Positions 8,172 to 16,893 of a stretch of DNA of 64,000 bases are shown in pieces. Both the position numbers and the translations under genes were made by a program. Source of the DNA: Neobacillus niacini (GTDB taxonomy: Bacteria > Bacillota > Bacilli > Bacillales > Cytobacillaceae); NCBI RefSeq assembly GCF_019749295.1, contig NZ_JACWFG010000002.1, positions 271,326-335,325 on the forward strand, written 5' to 3'. Numbering within the stretch: the stretch's first letter is position 1; the number at the start of each line of letters is the position of its first letter. The notes beneath the pieces are model-generated. The model did no database searches. It had not been told where the DNA came from and was given only the letters and a program-made list of their open reading frames with translations.

Positions 8172-9104
8172 TCAATGGAAAAATGAACCTTTCTTTTTCC
8201 CTTTTAATAGATCTCCTGTCCAGCCCTTAGTTTTTATGTATCCATAGAGCAGCGCTGTCGACACCACAATCGAAATAATCGAAATAAGATACCCGTATTT
8301 CCATTGCAGCTCAGGCATATGTTTGAAATTCATTCCCCACAGCGCCCCCAATGCCATTATCGGAGTAAAAATGATGGTCAGGACCGTTAAGGTTTTCATA
8401 ATTTCATTTCCCCGATGAGAGGAGATGACCTCTTCTAAATGAATCACCGAGTCCAATTCCTGCTCATACTCCCGCAGCAGCACCATCGCACGTTCAATCC
8501 GTTTGCACGTCCGGATAAAAATTTCTCCGTCATTGACTGCTGGAAAATCCGTTTCCTCTATTGCCATCTTCAGTTCCTGAATCGGAATCAACAGATTTTT
8601 ACATACCAGCAGTTCATGCCGCTGATGAAAGACATGTTCTAACGTCCGCATATCATTCCTCTTTTTCACACCCCACATCAGCTTATAGAGTGACTCCTCA
8701 AACTGGTCAATCTCGACCAGTAAGTCATTCACCAGCTCTCCCAGCAAAAATAAAAAGCCATCAACGGCATTCTCTGCTTTATTTAACTGCCGGAGCATTA
8801 CATCTGGTTCTAGTTGTTCAAAAGAGGTAAACTCTAAATCGACCGTAAATAAAGTATTACAGGTTATATAAAAATGAAAAATCCGATGATCTTCTTCCTC
8901 ATCCACATTTTGCCGATAAATAAGTGATCCATTCACTACCCTTTCCCCATCGATCAAACCATGAACTTTCACGCAATTGTTGTTATTTTTCCGAACACTC
9001 ATTAACCAGCTTGACAGCAGCGTCTCCTGTTCATATACTGCGTTGTGCTCATTCTTATTTAATTGAACCCATTTCCATTGGTCAAAATTAATATTTCTCT
9101 CCAA
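8172..9104 (-). CDS. corA: CorA-family divalent metal ion transporter
   Basis: 310 residues. A large cytoplasmic N-terminal domain with a long helix is followed by two C-terminal membrane segments; the family signature GMN stands at about 257-259 in WGMNFKHMPEL, at the mouth of the pentameric pore. CorA proteins carry Mg2+, Co2+ or, in some branches, export Zn2+; the substrate cannot be read here. The start is TTG, placed by the upstream RBS GGAGGGAATAG. A SigB-type promoter lies 30 bp upstream, unlike the housekeeping Mg2+ transporters of Bacillus. Confidence 0.9.
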   Translation of the reverse strand: MERNINFDQWKWVQLNKNEHNAVYEQETLLSSWLMSVRKNNNNCVKVHGLIDGERVVNGSLIYRQNVDEEEDHRIFHFYITCNTLFTVDLEFTSFEQLEPDVMLRQLNKAENAVDGFLFLLGELVNDLLVEIDQFEESLYKLMWGVKKRNDMRTLEHVFHQRHELLVCKNLLIPIQELKMAIEETDFPAVNDGEIFIRTCKRIERAMVLLREYEQELDSVIHLEEVISSHRGNEIMKTLTVLTIIFTPIMALGALWGMNFKHMPELQWKYGYLISIISIVVSTALLYGYIKTKGWTGDLLKGKKKGSFFH

Positions 9105-9134
9105 AACTATTCCCTCCTCCCAAACAATCCTTTG

Positions 9135-9160
9135 ATTCCCTTAAAAAGAGTAAGCCAAAC
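9135..9160 (-). promoter_or_regulatory. SigB-type promoter of corA
   Basis: On the minus strand GTTTGG, 14-bp spacer, GGGAAT. It is divergent from and 10 bp away from the next SigB promoter. Confidence 0.7.
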
Positions 9161-9170
9161 ATAAAAAAAT

Positions 9171-9196
9171 GTTTCATACAGAAATAAAACGGGTAT
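9171..9196 (+). promoter_or_regulatory. SigB-type promoter
   Basis: GTTTCA, 14-bp spacer, GGGTAT, 35 bp before the next start codon. Confidence 0.85.
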
Positions 9197-9230
9197 GTAC
9201 AAAACAAGTCCAAATCTTAGGGAGGTTTTA

Positions 9231-9500
9231 ATGATGAATAGAGTTGTAAGTATGAGCACACTGGTAGCGGCAGGAATTGGGGCGTCAGCAGTATGGCTAT
9301 CAAACAAACCTAACCGCATTAAAGCTGAAAGTATGTTAAGAGACATGAAACGGAAAGTAATACCGACTGTATACGAAAAAGCCGAGCAACTGCCGATCGA
9401 AAAGGCTGGCAACCCGCACCCGCAGGATTTTGCGGATAACGATATGGTCAGTGAGGGAGCACAGTATTCCGTTCAATTTTACAATGAGAAAGTTCAATAA
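9231..9500 (+). CDS. Small SigB-dependent membrane-anchored protein, unknown function
   Basis: 89 residues. A short hydrophobic N-terminal stretch (about 5-22, MSTLVAAGIGASAVWL) could be one membrane anchor; the rest is hydrophilic and basic, then acidic. I do not recognise the family. The ATG after GGGAGG is chosen; an upstream in-frame start would fall inside the SigB -10 box and can be excluded. It is transcribed divergently from corA. Confidence 0.78.
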   Translation: MMNRVVSMSTLVAAGIGASAVWLSNKPNRIKAESMLRDMKRKVIPTVYEKAEQLPIEKAGNPHPQDFADNDMVSEGAQYSVQFYNEKVQ

Positions 9501-9509
9501 TAGAGCAGT

Positions 9510-9541
9510 GGTTGAGGTCCTAGGATCTCAACTCTTTTTTA
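9510..9541 (+). terminator. Intrinsic terminator
   Basis: GTTGAG...CTCAAC stem followed by CTTTTTT, just after the 89-codon gene. Confidence 0.75.
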
Positions 9542-9586
9542 TTTGGCTCGGTTAAAACCGAATGTTGATTTTACTGTGTTTGGGAA

Positions 9587-9772
9587 ATAAGCGGAGTTTT
9601 TCCGTTTAAATTGGGAAATACACATATTTCCTTAAAAATAGGCGGATATTTTCCGCTTATTGTTTCTAAATCATCATAAATTGTCTTATTTAAAGCCGTT
9701 AAGCGGAATATCTCCGCCTATACTGCTTCTAAAAGTTCCTCTATCAAAAATAACCGGAAATTCTCCGCTTAT
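9587..9772. repeat. Cluster of four 23-bp palindromes (ATAAGCGGA...TCCGCTTAT)
   Basis: Copies at 9587-9609, 9638-9660, 9699-9721 and 9750-9772, about 50-60 bp apart. Each is exactly 23 bp with 9-bp arms and a 5-bp AT-rich centre. This fills the 367-bp gap, in which no gene is seen. The same element recurs near 17.7 kb. Confidence 0.9.
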
Positions 9773-9867
9773 GAGTTTCCAATCCTACTAGAAAATACAC
9801 TGAATACTAACAGAGCCCTTCCAACGTAAAAATGCCTTCCTTTCTCTCGAAAAGAAGACATAAATCC

Positions 9868-10344
9868 TTATGACGATGAGTTTCCATGAATGCTTATCAA
9901 TTCATCCACAGTCTGAATCTTCCTATCTCCTCTAACATCTTCCTCCGGTGTTGCAAATGACTGATCGTCCGGAGTACTGGAAGCTTCTTTATTCTCTAGC
10001 TCCTCTTGCGCTTTTACCGTTCGTTTGGCATACGGCAGGGCTTTAAGCCTTTCAAACGGTATGGGTTCTCCTGTATCGACACAAATACCATAAGTTCCTG
10101 TCTTAATCCGCTCCAAAGCCTCATTCACTTCTTCAAGGAGATTGTTTGCTGTCTCATGCAAAACTCTTTGTTTTTCTCGTTCTTCTAATTGTGTGGCACT
10201 ATCCGCAAAATGATTATCATAGCTTGTTAATTCTCCATAATCCTCAAACGCTAAAGGCTGACTGGCTTTTGCCATTTGAATGGTTTCTTCTTTCAGCTGT
10301 ACTAATCTTTTCTCAAAATAAGCTAACTCTTCTTTTGATAACAT
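9868..10344 (-). CDS. YteA/YocK-type DksA/TraR zinc-finger family protein
   Basis: 158 residues. A helical N-terminal half with a coiled coil (about 1-85) leads to a degenerate DksA zinc-finger region, TYGICVDTGEPIPFERLKALPYA, which retains one cysteine of the usual four. This is the pattern of the Bacillus YteA family, in which YocK is a SigB-dependent general stress protein. DksA relatives act at the RNA polymerase secondary channel, but that activity is unproven for these paralogues. A SigB-type promoter precedes it. Confidence 0.85.
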   Translation of the reverse strand: MLSKEELAYFEKRLVQLKEETIQMAKASQPLAFEDYGELTSYDNHFADSATQLEEREKQRVLHETANNLLEEVNEALERIKTGTYGICVDTGEPIPFERLKALPYAKRTVKAQEELENKEASSTPDDQSFATPEEDVRGDRKIQTVDELISIHGNSSS

Positions 10345-10376
10345 TTATTTTCCCTCCCCAATTTCTTTCCTGTTAT

Positions 10377-10403
10377 TTACCCGTTCATGTATAAACATGA
10401 AAC
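10377..10403 (-). promoter_or_regulatory. SigB-type promoter of the YteA/YocK-like gene
   Basis: On the minus strand GTTTCA, 15-bp spacer, GGGTAA, 33 bp before the start codon. Confidence 0.75.
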
Positions 10404-10420
10404 TTTCTATCCACATCCAA

Positions 10421-11572
10421 TTAAAAAATGGCATCATTGTATGACTTCGTCTCATCGTTGTTTCCCCCGTTAATAATTTTATCCTCTATTGATTTCTCTT
10501 TTCTCAGCTTCCATAACCGATAGGAATGGTGAGCAATCACCTTCATCACCGCATAAACGGGCACCGCTATAATTAAGCCAAGAACCCCTCCAATACGTCC
10601 TGCTGCAAGCAGCAAGGAAATAATCGTAAGCGGATGGATCTCTAATTTTTTCCCCATCACCTGAGGTGAAATAATATGTCCTTCAATCTGTTGGACGACA
10701 ACCATCACTATGAGGACTTTTACCACCATAATTGGTGAGTCGATACACGCAATAATCATCGCTGGAATGATCGCAAGGATTGGGCCGATAAACGGAATGA
10801 CATTGGTAAACATGGCAAATATCGCAAGTAGAAGCGAATAATCAAGGTCAATCACTAAATATCCGATAAAAAGCATAGCACCGATACAAAAGCTAACTAG
10901 AACTTGGCCTTGAATATAAGAGCTGAGTGCCTCATCTAAATCTGCTAATATCTTTCGTCCATTTTTCTGCTGCTTGGCTGGCAAAAAACGAAGAATATGC
11001 CGCGGTGCCTTTTCGCCTTCTTTTAACATGTAATAAAGAATAAAGGGAACCGTGGCAAACACTGTGACAATACTGGCAAGCACCCCGATAATATTCATTA
11101 CATTTGTTCCGATAGTTGAGAGACTCTTAGAAACTGATTTTGTAATTGTTTCAGAAGCCTTTTCTACATCAACACTGTCACTTTGCCGTAAATGACTGTT
11201 CCATTTACTCTGCTGCAGCTCAGTCACTTTGTCCTGTATCGCTTCCATGAGTTGAGGTGCGCTATCAGCGAAATTCTTCACTTGCTCCTTCAAAAGCGGA
11301 CCGCCAAGAGAGACTAATAAGGTTAGTAAAAAACCAAATAAGAGATAAATGAGCAGGATTGAAAGGATCCTTGGTATATTTTTCAACTCAAGAAAATTGA
11401 CCAGCGGGCGAAACAAGTAATACAGCACTCCGGCAATTAAGAAGGGAAAAAAGAGTGTTTGGACAAGTAAGAAGATTGGCCGGAATATAAAATCAATTTT
11501 CATTGCGACTAAAATAATTAAAAATATAAGCAAAAGACCGTAACCAAACCGAAATGCTTTTGTCTGCAGCAT
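10421..11572 (-). CDS. AI-2E/PerM family permease
   Basis: 383 residues with about eight membrane segments: two or three at the N-terminus (about 8-75), a soluble region (about 90-145), then a polytopic C-terminal half ending in a charged tail. The family includes E. coli TqsA and Bacillus YtvI, YueF and YubA; substrates are mostly unknown and some members act in Na+/H+ exchange. I use the ATG six bases after GGAGGTG, not the TTG five codons upstream that lies inside the RBS. Confidence 0.85.
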   Translation of the reverse strand: MLQTKAFRFGYGLLLIFLIILVAMKIDFIFRPIFLLVQTLFFPFLIAGVLYYLFRPLVNFLELKNIPRILSILLIYLLFGFLLTLLVSLGGPLLKEQVKNFADSAPQLMEAIQDKVTELQQSKWNSHLRQSDSVDVEKASETITKSVSKSLSTIGTNVMNIIGVLASIVTVFATVPFILYYMLKEGEKAPRHILRFLPAKQQKNGRKILADLDEALSSYIQGQVLVSFCIGAMLFIGYLVIDLDYSLLLAIFAMFTNVIPFIGPILAIIPAMIIACIDSPIMVVKVLIVMVVVQQIEGHIISPQVMGKKLEIHPLTIISLLLAAGRIGGVLGLIIAVPVYAVMKVIAHHSYRLWKLRKEKSIEDKIINGGNNDETKSYNDAIF

Positions 11573-11610
11573 GTTCCACACCTCCAATCATCAAAACCCT
11601 TTATGAATAA

Positions 11611-11636
11611 ATACCCTTTCTTAAACGAAGCTAATC
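11611..11636 (-). promoter_or_regulatory. Possible SigB-type promoter of the permease
   Basis: On the minus strand GATTAG, 14-bp spacer, GGGTAT. The -35 is weak; the -10 is perfect. Confidence 0.5.
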
Positions 11637-11675
11637 CCACATTTTGCAGATTTACAAAAATAAGCTGTTCACACA

Positions 11676-11706
11676 AAAAAAGACATGCGGAGCACCACAC
11701 ATCTTT
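11676..11706 (-). terminator. Probable terminator of the 43-codon gene
   Basis: On the minus strand an imperfect hairpin (AGATGTG...CGCATGTCT) is followed by a run of seven T. Confidence 0.55.
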
Positions 11707-11723
11707 TGACTTCCATTCATTGT

Positions 11724-11855
11724 TTATTTCTTACCAAGTGAAGGTGTAATGTTCAATTTTCCGAGTATATTTTTTACTTTCATTCTGTTCTGTTCAGAGG
11801 CTAACCACTTTGCGACCGGTACGATCACTCCCATGACTGTTAAAAAACGTTTCAT
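11724..11855 (-). CDS. Small basic protein, 43 residues, unknown function
   Basis: A short ORF beginning MKRFLTVMGVIVPVAKWLAS and ending in a basic, asparagine-containing tail. AAAGGAGG lies a proper distance upstream, and a hairpin with a T run follows the stop, so it has full gene signals. The N-terminal half could form one amphipathic or membrane helix. I recognise no family. It stands between the KGG-repeat gene and the permease. Confidence 0.65.
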   Translation of the reverse strand: MKRFLTVMGVIVPVAKWLASEQNRMKVKNILGKLNITPSLGKK

Positions 11856-11875
11856 CACCAGACCTCCTTTTTAAT

Positions 11876-11914
11876 GAAAAGAAGCTTGTACACATCTGCA
11901 CAAGCTTCTCTTTT
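11876..11914 (-). terminator. Terminator of the KGG-repeat gene
   Basis: GAAGCTTGT(G)CA / TGTACAAGCTTC type stem followed by TTTT on the minus strand. Confidence 0.8.
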
Positions 11915-11945
11915 ATTACAGTAAGGAATACTCATTGCAAAAGCA

Positions 11946-12332
11946 TTAGTCGTTGTCACGCTGGTTACTCCGCGATTCTCCGCCTTTTCGGCCAATCTCC
12001 TGATAAAATTCTTTATCGTGGTTCTCTGAGGTGGCTTCGCCGCCTTTACGCCCAATTTCTTGATAGAATTCTTTATCATGGTTTTCTGAGGTAGCCTCGC
12101 CGCCTTTTTGACCAATCTCTTGATAGAACTCTTTATCATGGTTTTCTGCGGTAGCTTCGCCGCCTTTTTGACCAATTTCTTGATAGAATTCTTTGTCATG
12201 GTTTTCTGAGGTAGCTTCTCCGCCTTTTTGACCAATCTCTTGATAGAATTCTTTATCATGGTTTTTTGAGGTGGCTTCGCCGCCTTTGCGTCCTGCTTCT
12301 TCTCTGCTCATTGTCTCATTATTGTTCGCCAT
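11946..12332 (-). CDS. gsiB: KGG-repeat general stress protein, GsiB-like
   Basis: 128 residues built from five 20-residue repeats of the form GQKGGEATSENHDKEFYQEI, plus a partial sixth KGGE. At DNA level this is a 60-bp tandem repeat. B. subtilis GsiB has the same architecture and is one of the strongest SigB-dependent proteins; the hydrophilic, glycine-rich repeats resemble desiccation-protection proteins of plants. RBS is GAGGAGG. No clean SigB promoter is visible; the leader holds a GGTTACAAGTTAACC hairpin. Confidence 0.9.
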   Translation of the reverse strand: MANNNETMSREEAGRKGGEATSKNHDKEFYQEIGQKGGEATSENHDKEFYQEIGQKGGEATAENHDKEFYQEIGQKGGEATSENHDKEFYQEIGRKGGEATSENHDKEFYQEIGRKGGESRSNQRDND

Positions 12333-12517
12333 TTGTGTTTCCTCCTCTAATTTGTTTTTTGTCGATTATTTATACTTCTTCGTTCAGGTTAACTTGTAAC
12401 CTATGCTTATGTAGTACCACCAAATGACGAATCTAAAACTCCTTTTTCTCTCTTTAATCATTTTGAAATATATGTAAATTATGAAATATTTCTTATGAGA
12501 AGCTTATTTAATAAGAG

Positions 12518-12542
12518 GTTTATGACAACCTATAACGGGTAT
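12518..12542 (+). promoter_or_regulatory. SigB-type promoter
   Basis: GTTTAT, 13-bp spacer, GGGTAT, about 80 bp before the TrkA-C membrane protein. Confidence 0.82.
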
Positions 12543-12571
12543 TTAGACTAGTAAGTCACATGATCTATTAA

Positions 12572-12606
12572 GGTTGGGGAATACAAGCCCCAACCCATTT
12601 TTTGAT
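12572..12606 (+). terminator. Terminator-like hairpin in the leader of the TrkA-C gene
   Basis: GGTTGGGG, short loop, CCCCAACC followed by CATTTTTTG, placed between the SigB promoter and the RBS. It may be an attenuator. Confidence 0.6.
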
Positions 12607-12620
12607 TCAGAGGTGAAAAA

Positions 12621-13352
12621 ATGAATCTATTCTTTCTACTTATCTATTTCATCATTATTACAGGTGTCATCGAAATATTTGTTATTCTATTTCGGCTGAC
12701 AGATCTCAAATTGGAGGTTTCCAGGTTCCAGGTAATTTCGTTAATGACAGGTACAGGTTTTACAACGGGCGAGTCTGAGCTGATTTTAGGTCACCCGGTT
12801 CGCAGGAAACTAGCTACTTTCCTCATTCTATTTGGCGCCTTTTCACTAGCTGTGATCATTTCATCCATTAGTACGATTCTCTCAGACGATCTTCGAACAA
12901 AAGAAGTTTTATATGGTGCGGGGGCTGTTCTGCTTATCTTTGCCATTTTAAAACTGAAGACTATGCAAACAAAGCTATCAGAGGTATTTAAGCAAGACAT
13001 GAAACAAAATATTGAACTAGGTGACCTGCCAATTAGAGATATCTTTATGTCTGAAGAACAAGACAAGCTGCTAAACCTCCATATCTATAAAGAGTCTTCA
13101 CTCTTTCACAAACAAATCAAACAGGTGATCCATGATTATGAGCAGTTAGAGTTTGTTGTTTTGTTTATCCAAAGAGGCGAATTAAAACTAAGGAAAAATA
13201 TCTATCATACGAAAATACACGAAGGCGATCAGATACTGTTATTCGGCGAAGAAAGCGTCATCTCCAAACTTTTTAAAAATGATATTAAAATCATGGAGGA
13301 AAAACTTAAAGATTCCCAACATACTCCGGTCAGCGAGCACCAATCATTATAA
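12621..13352 (+). CDS. Membrane protein with TrkA-C (RCK) domain
   Basis: 243 residues. Three membrane segments lie in the first ~115 residues, with a TGTGFTTGESEL stretch resembling the selectivity-loop sequence of K+ transporters. A soluble region follows, with a C-terminal TrkA-C ligand-binding fold at about 145-225 ending GDQILLFG. It is too short for a Trk/Ktr channel, so a regulatory or novel transport role is inferred. A SigB promoter and a terminator-like leader hairpin precede it. Confidence 0.75.
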   Translation: MNLFFLLIYFIIITGVIEIFVILFRLTDLKLEVSRFQVISLMTGTGFTTGESELILGHPVRRKLATFLILFGAFSLAVIISSISTILSDDLRTKEVLYGAGAVLLIFAILKLKTMQTKLSEVFKQDMKQNIELGDLPIRDIFMSEEQDKLLNLHIYKESSLFHKQIKQVIHDYEQLEFVVLFIQRGELKLRKNIYHTKIHEGDQILLFGEESVISKLFKNDIKIMEEKLKDSQHTPVSEHQSL

Positions 13353-13373
13353 TAAGCCCTTCGCAGGCCATAA

Positions 13374-13408
13374 AAAGGCACACGTTATCCTAAAATGACG
13401 TGTGCCTT
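13374..13408. terminator. Bidirectional terminator
   Basis: AAGGCACACGT and ACGTGTGCCTT arms between two convergent genes. Confidence 0.8.
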
Positions 13409-13418
13409 CCTATGTGAC

Positions 13419-14720
13419 TTAGCTGACAATTTTTTTTACATCTAAATACAAAATATGGTGTCCGACAGCCTCTCGGACTTTGAACAGGTATCCATCATAT
13501 TTAGCCTCTGTCCCAATACCAACGTCAAAGTTTTGTGTTAGAAACCAGCCGCCGATTGTATCGATTCTTTCACCGGTTATGTTTGTACCGAGTAAAGAGT
13601 TAACATCCTCAATTAACACTTTTCCATCCAGTAAATAATGGTTTTCCTTTACCTTTTGAATCGCTGCGACTTCATCGGTATCAAATTCGTCTCGTACCTC
13701 CCCCACAATTTCCTCAATAATATCCTCAACGGTTACTAACCCTGAAGTACCGCCGTATTCATCGACAAGGATAGCCATTTGACTGCGCTCTTTTTGCATT
13801 CTCACCAATAAGTCATGGATAGGAATGGTTTCAATCACTTTCATCACTGGCTTTACGAAAGAGCTTAGACTAATTTCTTCAGTATGGCTTTTATCGATTA
13901 CTTTTGACGTTAGAAAAACCTTCACGTTTAGGAGCCCCACGATGTTGTCTTTATCGCCATCAACAATGGGATAACGGGAATAACTCTCCATCCTTATTTT
14001 GTCCATCACCTCATCAATACTGTCACTAATTGAAAATGTACTCATCTCCGTCCGCGGGACCATTATTTCTTTTGCCACTCTCTCATCAAATTCAAAAATA
14101 TTGTTCACATAGGTTAACTCATTTTGATTAATTTCACCCTTCCTATAGCTTTCCGACAATAGCAACCGCAGCTCTTCTTCCGAATGAGCTAATTCTTGTT
14201 CAGATTCCGGCTTTAAGCCAAAAAGCCCGACCAAGAGCCTCGCTGAACCGTTTAGTGCCCAAATAAAGGGCCGCATCACTTTGGTAAACCCTATGATTGG
14301 AGCGGCAAACAGCAGTGCAACCTCCTCGGCTTTATGAATGGCAACGGTTTTCGGAGCTAATTCCCCCACTACGACATGCAAAAACGTAACAGACGCAAAG
14401 GCAATGATAAAAGATAGAATATGTGAAATGTATTCATTGATATTTAATACCGAAAACAAAGGATGAATGATTTTTTCCACCGTCGGTTCTCCCAGCCACC
14501 CGAGTCCGAGCGCCGTAACCGTTATCCCCAATTGACAGGCTGACAGGTATTCATCCAGATGGTTTACTACCTTTTTAGCAGAAACGGCACCCTTTTTTCC
14601 TTCCGTAATCAATTGATCAATTCTAGATGGGCGAACCTTTACAATCGCAAATTCTATTGCTACGAAAAAACCTGTTAATGCTATTAAAAGGGCTATTAAT
14701 AATAGATTTATAATCGTCAT
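13419..14720 (-). CDS. CNNM/CorC-type transporter (DUF21-CBS-CorC_HlyC)
   Basis: 433 residues: four-segment DUF21/CNNM membrane domain (about 1-190), a pair of CBS domains (about 205-330, with MVPRTEM and [20 protein letters not shown]), and a CorC_HlyC domain (about 345-430). Bacillus relatives include the Mg2+ efflux protein MpfA (YhdP) and YqhB. Function as a Mg2+ or Na+-coupled exporter is inferred from the family. Its 3' end faces the TrkA-C gene. Confidence 0.9.
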   Translation of the reverse strand: MTIINLLLIALLIALTGFFVAIEFAIVKVRPSRIDQLITEGKKGAVSAKKVVNHLDEYLSACQLGITVTALGLGWLGEPTVEKIIHPLFSVLNINEYISHILSFIIAFASVTFLHVVVGELAPKTVAIHKAEEVALLFAAPIIGFTKVMRPFIWALNGSARLLVGLFGLKPESEQELAHSEEELRLLLSESYRKGEINQNELTYVNNIFEFDERVAKEIMVPRTEMSTFSISDSIDEVMDKIRMESYSRYPIVDGDKDNIVGLLNVKVFLTSKVIDKSHTEEISLSSFVKPVMKVIETIPIHDLLVRMQKERSQMAILVDEYGGTSGLVTVEDIIEEIVGEVRDEFDTDEVAAIQKVKENHYLLDGKVLIEDVNSLLGTNITGERIDTIGGWFLTQNFDVGIGTEAKYDGYLFKVREAVGHHILYLDVKKIVS

Positions 14721-14749
14721 TGAGCAGCCTTCCTCCCTTCTTATAAAAG

Positions 14750-14993
14750 GGCTGTGTTAAACTGGGCTGTTGATTTGCGCTACAGGCGCGAGCGGTTCGC
14801 GGGCTCGCCCGTGAGCCTCCTTACAGCTTCGCACCTGCGGGGTCTCACTCAGCTCGTTCATCCCGCAGGACATTGTATTTCTTCCTTGAATCCGCCCACG
14901 CACGAAGAAAATGCGATAGCATTTTCGAGGAGTCGAGCGCCTTTCGCTCCAATCAACAGGTTCTTAAATCAACAGTGTCCTTTTAACACAGCC
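14750..14993. mobile_element. MITE-like element, copy 1
   Basis: 244 bp, ends GGCTGTGTTAA and TTTTAACACAGCC, with inner repeats CTGTTGATT / AAATCAACAG. Flanks TATAAAAG and TATAAAAA look like an 8-bp target duplication. An internal hairpin GAAAATGC-GATA-GCATTTTC is present. No transposase is encoded. It fills the gap between the CNNM gene and the MscS-like gene. Confidence 0.85.
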
Positions 14994-14996
14994 TAT

Positions 14997-15041
14997 AAAA
15001 ATAACAATCCGAAATCTATTAGATCCGGATTGTTATCATTT
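14997..15041 (-). terminator. Terminator of the MscS-like gene
   Basis: GATAACAATCCGGA and TTCGGATTGTTAT form a stem followed by TTTTTAT on the minus strand. Confidence 0.8.
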
Positions 15042-15062
15042 CGTTTTGTCTTAACGAATCTC

Positions 15063-16568
15063 TTATTCTATTATTTGGTTATCGATTTTATTGTCCAGCT
15101 TACACAGGTATTTGGAAGCGAAGTCTTTTCCTCCGAGACCGAATGCTAATCCAAACGCTAATGCTAATCCGCCTAATAGAAGGATAAAGGCAGCGTTGAC
15201 GATGGAGTGCGCAACACCCAGTTGATCTAATGCCATAAAGATGGTAAAGGTAAAGATGGTATATTTCGCAACTGCAGCAAGTGTTCTTGAATAGCTGTTT
15301 TTAAGGATATTTTCTAAAATACGCTGTACTAAGTTACCAAGATATAAACCAATTCCCAAGATAATTAAGGCAGCGAATAACATTGGTAAATATGAGATTA
15401 CAGCGGTTCCTAGAACAACAAGGAACTCCAATTGAACAACCTGTAAGGCCTCAACTGTGAATAATAATATAACGACAATTTTAGCCAGCATTCCGATAAT
15501 CTGCGAGAGTGTATACGTTGATTGCTCTGGTTTAAGAGAGCCGACACCCATTTGGGTAAAAACATTATCAACCTTTAAACGCCAAAGCATTTGCGTGACG
15601 ATTCTCTCCACCCATTTTCCAAGCCAAATCCCCACTAAGATTAGAATAACGGCCACGGCAATGTTTGGTATTAGCGATACAACATCCTGAAGCATAGCAA
15701 TGGCTGGATCAGAAATACCTTTTAATTCAAGTTTTTCTAAAGCTGTAATGATGGTAGGAATCAAGATTAAAATAAACGCAATGTTTCCGATAATACTAGA
15801 TAGACTTATGCTATCCGTTGTTTTTACGATTCCTAAACGCTCCCCAAGTTTTTCCGTCCCAATACTGTTCAAGAAGTTTGATAGAATATCTCGGACTATT
15901 TTTGCAATCAGCCAGCCGACAAACACAATCAGGGCAGCCGCAAATAGCTTAGGTAAAAATGCTAGTAAGGTTGAAAGTGTATCTGCAAATGGTTCCGAAA
16001 CGCCTTCGATCTGCAATGCTCCTAATACTCCCGGCAAGAATAGTAAAAGAACAAAATAGAAAATTGCCTTTGCAATACCGTTTACTTTGTTTACCGCTTC
16101 ACTTTGACTGATGGCAATTTTCCATTGAACGAAGCGTCGTTCTAAATGAACCATAGCCGCTCCCTTTTTAAAGAGCATACGAAGCAGCGAAGCAACTCCC
16201 CAAGCAAATAGTAAAATAAGGGCAGCTTTTAAAACGTTTGGAATTGCTGCTGTAATCATCGTAAGCATTTCTACTAGCGGTGTCGCAATAAAGCTTAAGT
16301 TAAGCATATTGAAAAAGATGATCCACACGACAACCAATAAGATATAGTAAACTATTTTTCCAATGATAATTTCAGAAGAATATTTCTTTGTTCCGATGTT
16401 TGCAAATAACTTATCATCAAACTTTGTTCTTTTTAAAAGTGCCTCAACACTTTTTCCAATGCTTTTGGCAATCAGCCATCCAACTAATAAGACTAAAAGG
16501 GCAAATAATAGGTTGGGAAGCTGGTAAAAGTATGAGGTCCATCCTGTCATCATTTCGTTTAGATTCAT
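15063..16568 (-). CDS. Multi-repeat mechanosensitive channel-like protein (TM_helix family)
   Basis: 501 residues with about ten or more membrane segments, organised as five repeats of a Pro-started helix pair. Starts are LPNLLFALLVLLVGWLIAK, IPNVLKAALILLFAWG, LPKLFAAALIVFVGWLIAK, IPNIAVAVILILVGIWLGKW and LPMLFAALIILGIGLYLG. This is the conserved-TM-helix (CmpX/MscS-like) architecture; it lacks the cytoplasmic vestibule of true MscS. A role in osmotic stress is inferred. AAGGAG precedes the ATG. The gene is bracketed by two direct copies of a MITE. Confidence 0.85.
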   Translation of the reverse strand: MNLNEMMTGWTSYFYQLPNLLFALLVLLVGWLIAKSIGKSVEALLKRTKFDDKLFANIGTKKYSSEIIIGKIVYYILLVVVWIIFFNMLNLSFIATPLVEMLTMITAAIPNVLKAALILLFAWGVASLLRMLFKKGAAMVHLERRFVQWKIAISQSEAVNKVNGIAKAIFYFVLLLFLPGVLGALQIEGVSEPFADTLSTLLAFLPKLFAAALIVFVGWLIAKIVRDILSNFLNSIGTEKLGERLGIVKTTDSISLSSIIGNIAFILILIPTIITALEKLELKGISDPAIAMLQDVVSLIPNIAVAVILILVGIWLGKWVERIVTQMLWRLKVDNVFTQMGVGSLKPEQSTYTLSQIIGMLAKIVVILLFTVEALQVVQLEFLVVLGTAVISYLPMLFAALIILGIGLYLGNLVQRILENILKNSYSRTLAAVAKYTIFTFTIFMALDQLGVAHSIVNAAFILLLGGLALAFGLAFGLGGKDFASKYLCKLDNKIDNQIIE

Positions 16569-16601
16569 TCTACCTATCTCCTTTTCTACTTTTTATAGAT
16601 A

Positions 16602-16844
16602 GGCTGTGTTAAACTTGGCTGTTGATTTGCGCTCCTGGCGCTATGCTTTCCACGGGCTCGCCCGTGAGCCTCCTCGGTCGTACCGACCTCCGGGGTCTCA
16701 CTCAGCTCGTGCATCCCGCAGGACTTTGAATTTACTCCCTCGAATAATCACCGCACGAAGAAAATGCGATAGCATTTTCGAGGATCAAGCGCCTTCCGCT
16801 CCAATCAACAGGTTCTAAAATCAACAGTCTTCTTTAACACAGCC
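16602..16844. mobile_element. MITE-like element, copy 2
   Basis: 243 bp, same orientation and same ends as the copy at 14.75 kb, with flanks TATAGATA and AATAGATA as a near-perfect 8-bp duplication. Its left end lies 34 bp upstream of the MscS-like start codon, so it probably overlaps that promoter. Confidence 0.85.
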
Positions 16845-16849
16845 AATAG

Positions 16850-16886
16850 ATAAGAAAAAGATGATCGTATTCCTTTTCTTATCTCC
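16850..16886 (-). terminator. Terminator of the 53-residue lipoprotein gene
   Basis: GATAAGAAAA and TTTTCTTATC arms around a short loop. Confidence 0.65.
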
Positions 16887-16893
16887 TCTGCTT

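Noticed and set aside
11855..12259. Alternative minus-strand frame through the KGG repeats
   Set aside because: The 60-bp repeat opens several frames; only the GsiB-like frame has an RBS and family similarity.
12333..12440. SigB promoter for the KGG-repeat gene
   Set aside because: Only GTTTTA with a poor GTGGTA-like -10 is visible; not convincing although the homologue is SigB-dependent.
14754..15149. Frames inside the MITE copies
   Set aside because: Non-coding repeat; the frame is not kept between the two copies.
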